This document shows positions 62,994 to 64,000 of a stretch of DNA of 64,000 nt, piece by piece; position 1 is the stretch's first letter, and every line of letters starts with the position of its first letter. The notes under the pieces are model-generated. The model had not been told where the DNA came from. It saw only the letters and a program-made list of their open reading frames with translations, and did no database searches. The translations under genes and the position numbers were made by a program. The stretch is from Pyropia yezoensis (taxonomy: Eukaryota > Rhodophyta > Bangiophyceae > Bangiales > Bangiaceae), in contig CM020618.1 in assembly GCA_009829735.1 (NCBI GenBank), positions 14,738,568 through 14,802,567 of the forward strand, read 5' to 3'.

Positions 62994-64000
62994 TCACTGG
63001 TCGCCGGTCGAAGTTGAGGGCTCCGTGGTACCGCGCGAGGAAGGTGGGGGCGTCGCGCCTCGCCGGGCAGCTTCAGCGGCAGTGCCCCCCCCCGGTGGCT
63101 GGGCCGGCGGGGCCGCCCCCGCCGACGCCACCGGCGTGGTCCAGGCCGCCGCGGGGGGCGCCGGCGTCCAGGGTACCCCCGCGGCCTGCCCGCCCGGGTG
63201 GCCTGGCGCCACGGCGCTGACCGGGGGAGGGGGAAAGGGTAGTGACGCCGGGAGGGGGGGTGCGCTTCCACGCTGCCCCCCCTCGTGCGGCCCGCCCTGC
63301 CCGCCATCCGCTTGTCGGCGGCGCTTGCGCTTCACCACCATAACGACGGTCGCGATGGCAGCGGCAACAACCGCCAGGACAGCGAGTACGACGCCAGTGA
63401 TGGCGCCACCTGATAGCTCGTCCCCGTTGTCGTCAGGGGCCGCCCTGCCGGTCCGCCCGCCTGTGCCCGTGTCCCCGACGGGAGTGCCACCGCCCGTGTC
63501 CCCGCCGGGAGTGCCACCGTCCGTGTCCCCGCCGGGAGTGCCACCGCCCGTGTCCCCGCCGGCGGACGCCACCGGCAGCGCACTGTAAATGCACTCAATA
63601 CGTCCCGGAAAGGTCACCATCATGTGCCGGTGCCCCGCGGGGAGCGTCGTCACGTCCCCCGAAGGTGCGCTCACGTCAAGGCCGGCGTCACCAAAGTAGG
63701 CGACGGCGGTGGGCCACCACGAGCCCAGCCCAGCACAATTCCACGTAGGCATCCGGAGCCCAACAAGCGCCGCCCATTTTAGCAAGCCTGCCGACCACTC
63801 GTCGCTTGTCAGACCTTCGGCGATGCCAGCGTGGCCCAGGCGGGCCATGACAGTGTCCGACAGCAGCGTCTCGACGGTGACAGCGAGGAGGCCTCCCGCC
63901 TGGCACCTGACGTCTTGCTCGCGGATGGCGTCACCAGCGAAGAAGCGCGCGTCGCTCGGCGGCACGTCTGGCACGGCGGTGCCGGAGCCGAAAATTATGT
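62994..64000 (-). CDS. Type I membrane protein of a local family, paralog C, 5' end beyond the window
   Basis: The frame is open to the right edge, so the start and signal peptide are missing. Visible ectodomain: DVRCQAGGLLAV, LLKWAALVGLRM, WNCAG, AGHRHMMVTF, ECIYSA, with Cys spacing 56 and 48. A stalk of GGDTGGGTP-type repeats is encoded by a 30-bp minisatellite (about 63474-63562). One transmembrane helix (about 63330-63410 on DNA, ITGVVLAVLAVVAAAIATVV) is followed by KRKRRR and a Gly/Pro-rich tail ending TGDQ-stop. Same family and orientation as B. Confidence 0.8.
   Translation of the reverse strand, partial: IIFGSGTAVPDVPPSDARFFAGDAIREQDVRCQAGGLLAVTVETLLSDTVMARLGHAGIAEGLTSDEWSAGLLKWAALVGLRMPTWNCAGLGSWWPTAVAYFGDAGLDVSAPSGDVTTLPAGHRHMMVTFPGRIECIYSALPVASAGGDTGGGTPGGDTDGGTPGGDTGGGTPVGDTGTGGRTGRAAPDDNGDELSGGAITGVVLAVLAVVAAAIATVVMVVKRKRRRQADGGQGGPHEGGQRGSAPPLPASLPFPPPPVSAVAPGHPGGQAAGVPWTPAPPAAAWTTPVASAGAAPPAQPPGGGTAAEAARRGATPPPSSRGTTEPSTSTGDQ
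63474..63562. repeat. 30-bp minisatellite, three units, in paralog C stalk
   Basis: GGAGTGCCACC-GYCCGTGTCCCCGCCG-type units repeat in tandem. On the minus strand they encode a Gly/Asp/Thr/Pro stalk just outside the membrane. Multiples of three keep the frame if copy number varies. Confidence 0.8.

Noticed and set aside
1..64000. CRISPR array, rRNA or tRNA genes
   Set aside because: No regular spacer array and no tRNA cloverleaf or rRNA landmark was seen. The tRNA-like 18-mers are primer-binding sites of the elements.

Overview
The window looks like nuclear DNA of a GC-rich eukaryote. Reading frames are mostly uninterrupted by introns, LTR retrotransposons are abundant, there is a PIF/Harbinger-type transposase, and the host-like genes encode long Ala/Gly/Pro-rich proteins. 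A bangiophyte red alga (Porphyra/Pyropia type) is my best guess. That is inference from composition and gene style, not from a marker gene.

Left 46 kb: a nest of four Ty3/gypsy (chromodomain-bearing) LTR retrotransposons, here called E1 to E4. E1 (+) enters from the left edge with the RT, RNase H, integrase and chromodomain part of pol (3-3335). It is followed by an antisense extra ORF ('aORF', minus strand). E2 (-, 4222-24821) sits inside that aORF, flanked by a 5-bp target duplication GCAGG, and the E1 aORF resumes at 24822-25806. The interior of E2 appears twice (about 4876-14228 and 14729-24070) around a 500-N gap (14229-14728). The two copies differ almost only by 1-nt G/C homopolymer indels. 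E3 (+, 25807-35454) and E4 (-, 36535-46187) belong to one family. Both are about 9.65 kb with 571-bp LTRs and face each other tail to tail across a 1.08-kb spacer, forming a giant inverted repeat. E4 looks intact and has the target duplication CCCCG. E3 is dead, with mutated RT and integrase catalytic residues and stop codons.

Shared logic of the elements: TG...CA LTRs, a primer-binding site TGGTGGAGCAGCAGGGGA, gag with a CCHC knuckle, a gag end carrying GGGAAAC two codons before the stop (a -1 frameshift site into pol), a DTGA protease, RT, RNase H, integrase and chromodomain. Convergent to pol, between it and the 3' LTR, lies the aORF. It occurs in E1, E2, E3 and E4 with recognisable common motifs and no function I can name. 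It is the most unusual feature of the nest.

46.2-51.1 kb: probable E1 or other element remnant, then a PIF/Harbinger-like pair: a DDE transposase (47021-48469, +) and a convergent Myb/SANT-like protein (49619-50350, -). A broken Pro/Tyr-rich coding stretch lies upstream of the latter.

51.2-55.9 kb: C-rich tandem repeats and gene-poor sequence.

55.9-64.0 kb: three paralogous genes (55923-58352 +, 59867-61354 -, 62994 to beyond the right edge -). Each encodes a predicted type I membrane protein with an ectodomain of conserved Cys spacing (C-x~55-C-x~49-C), one transmembrane helix, a basic stop-transfer and a low-complexity tail. I do not recognise this family.
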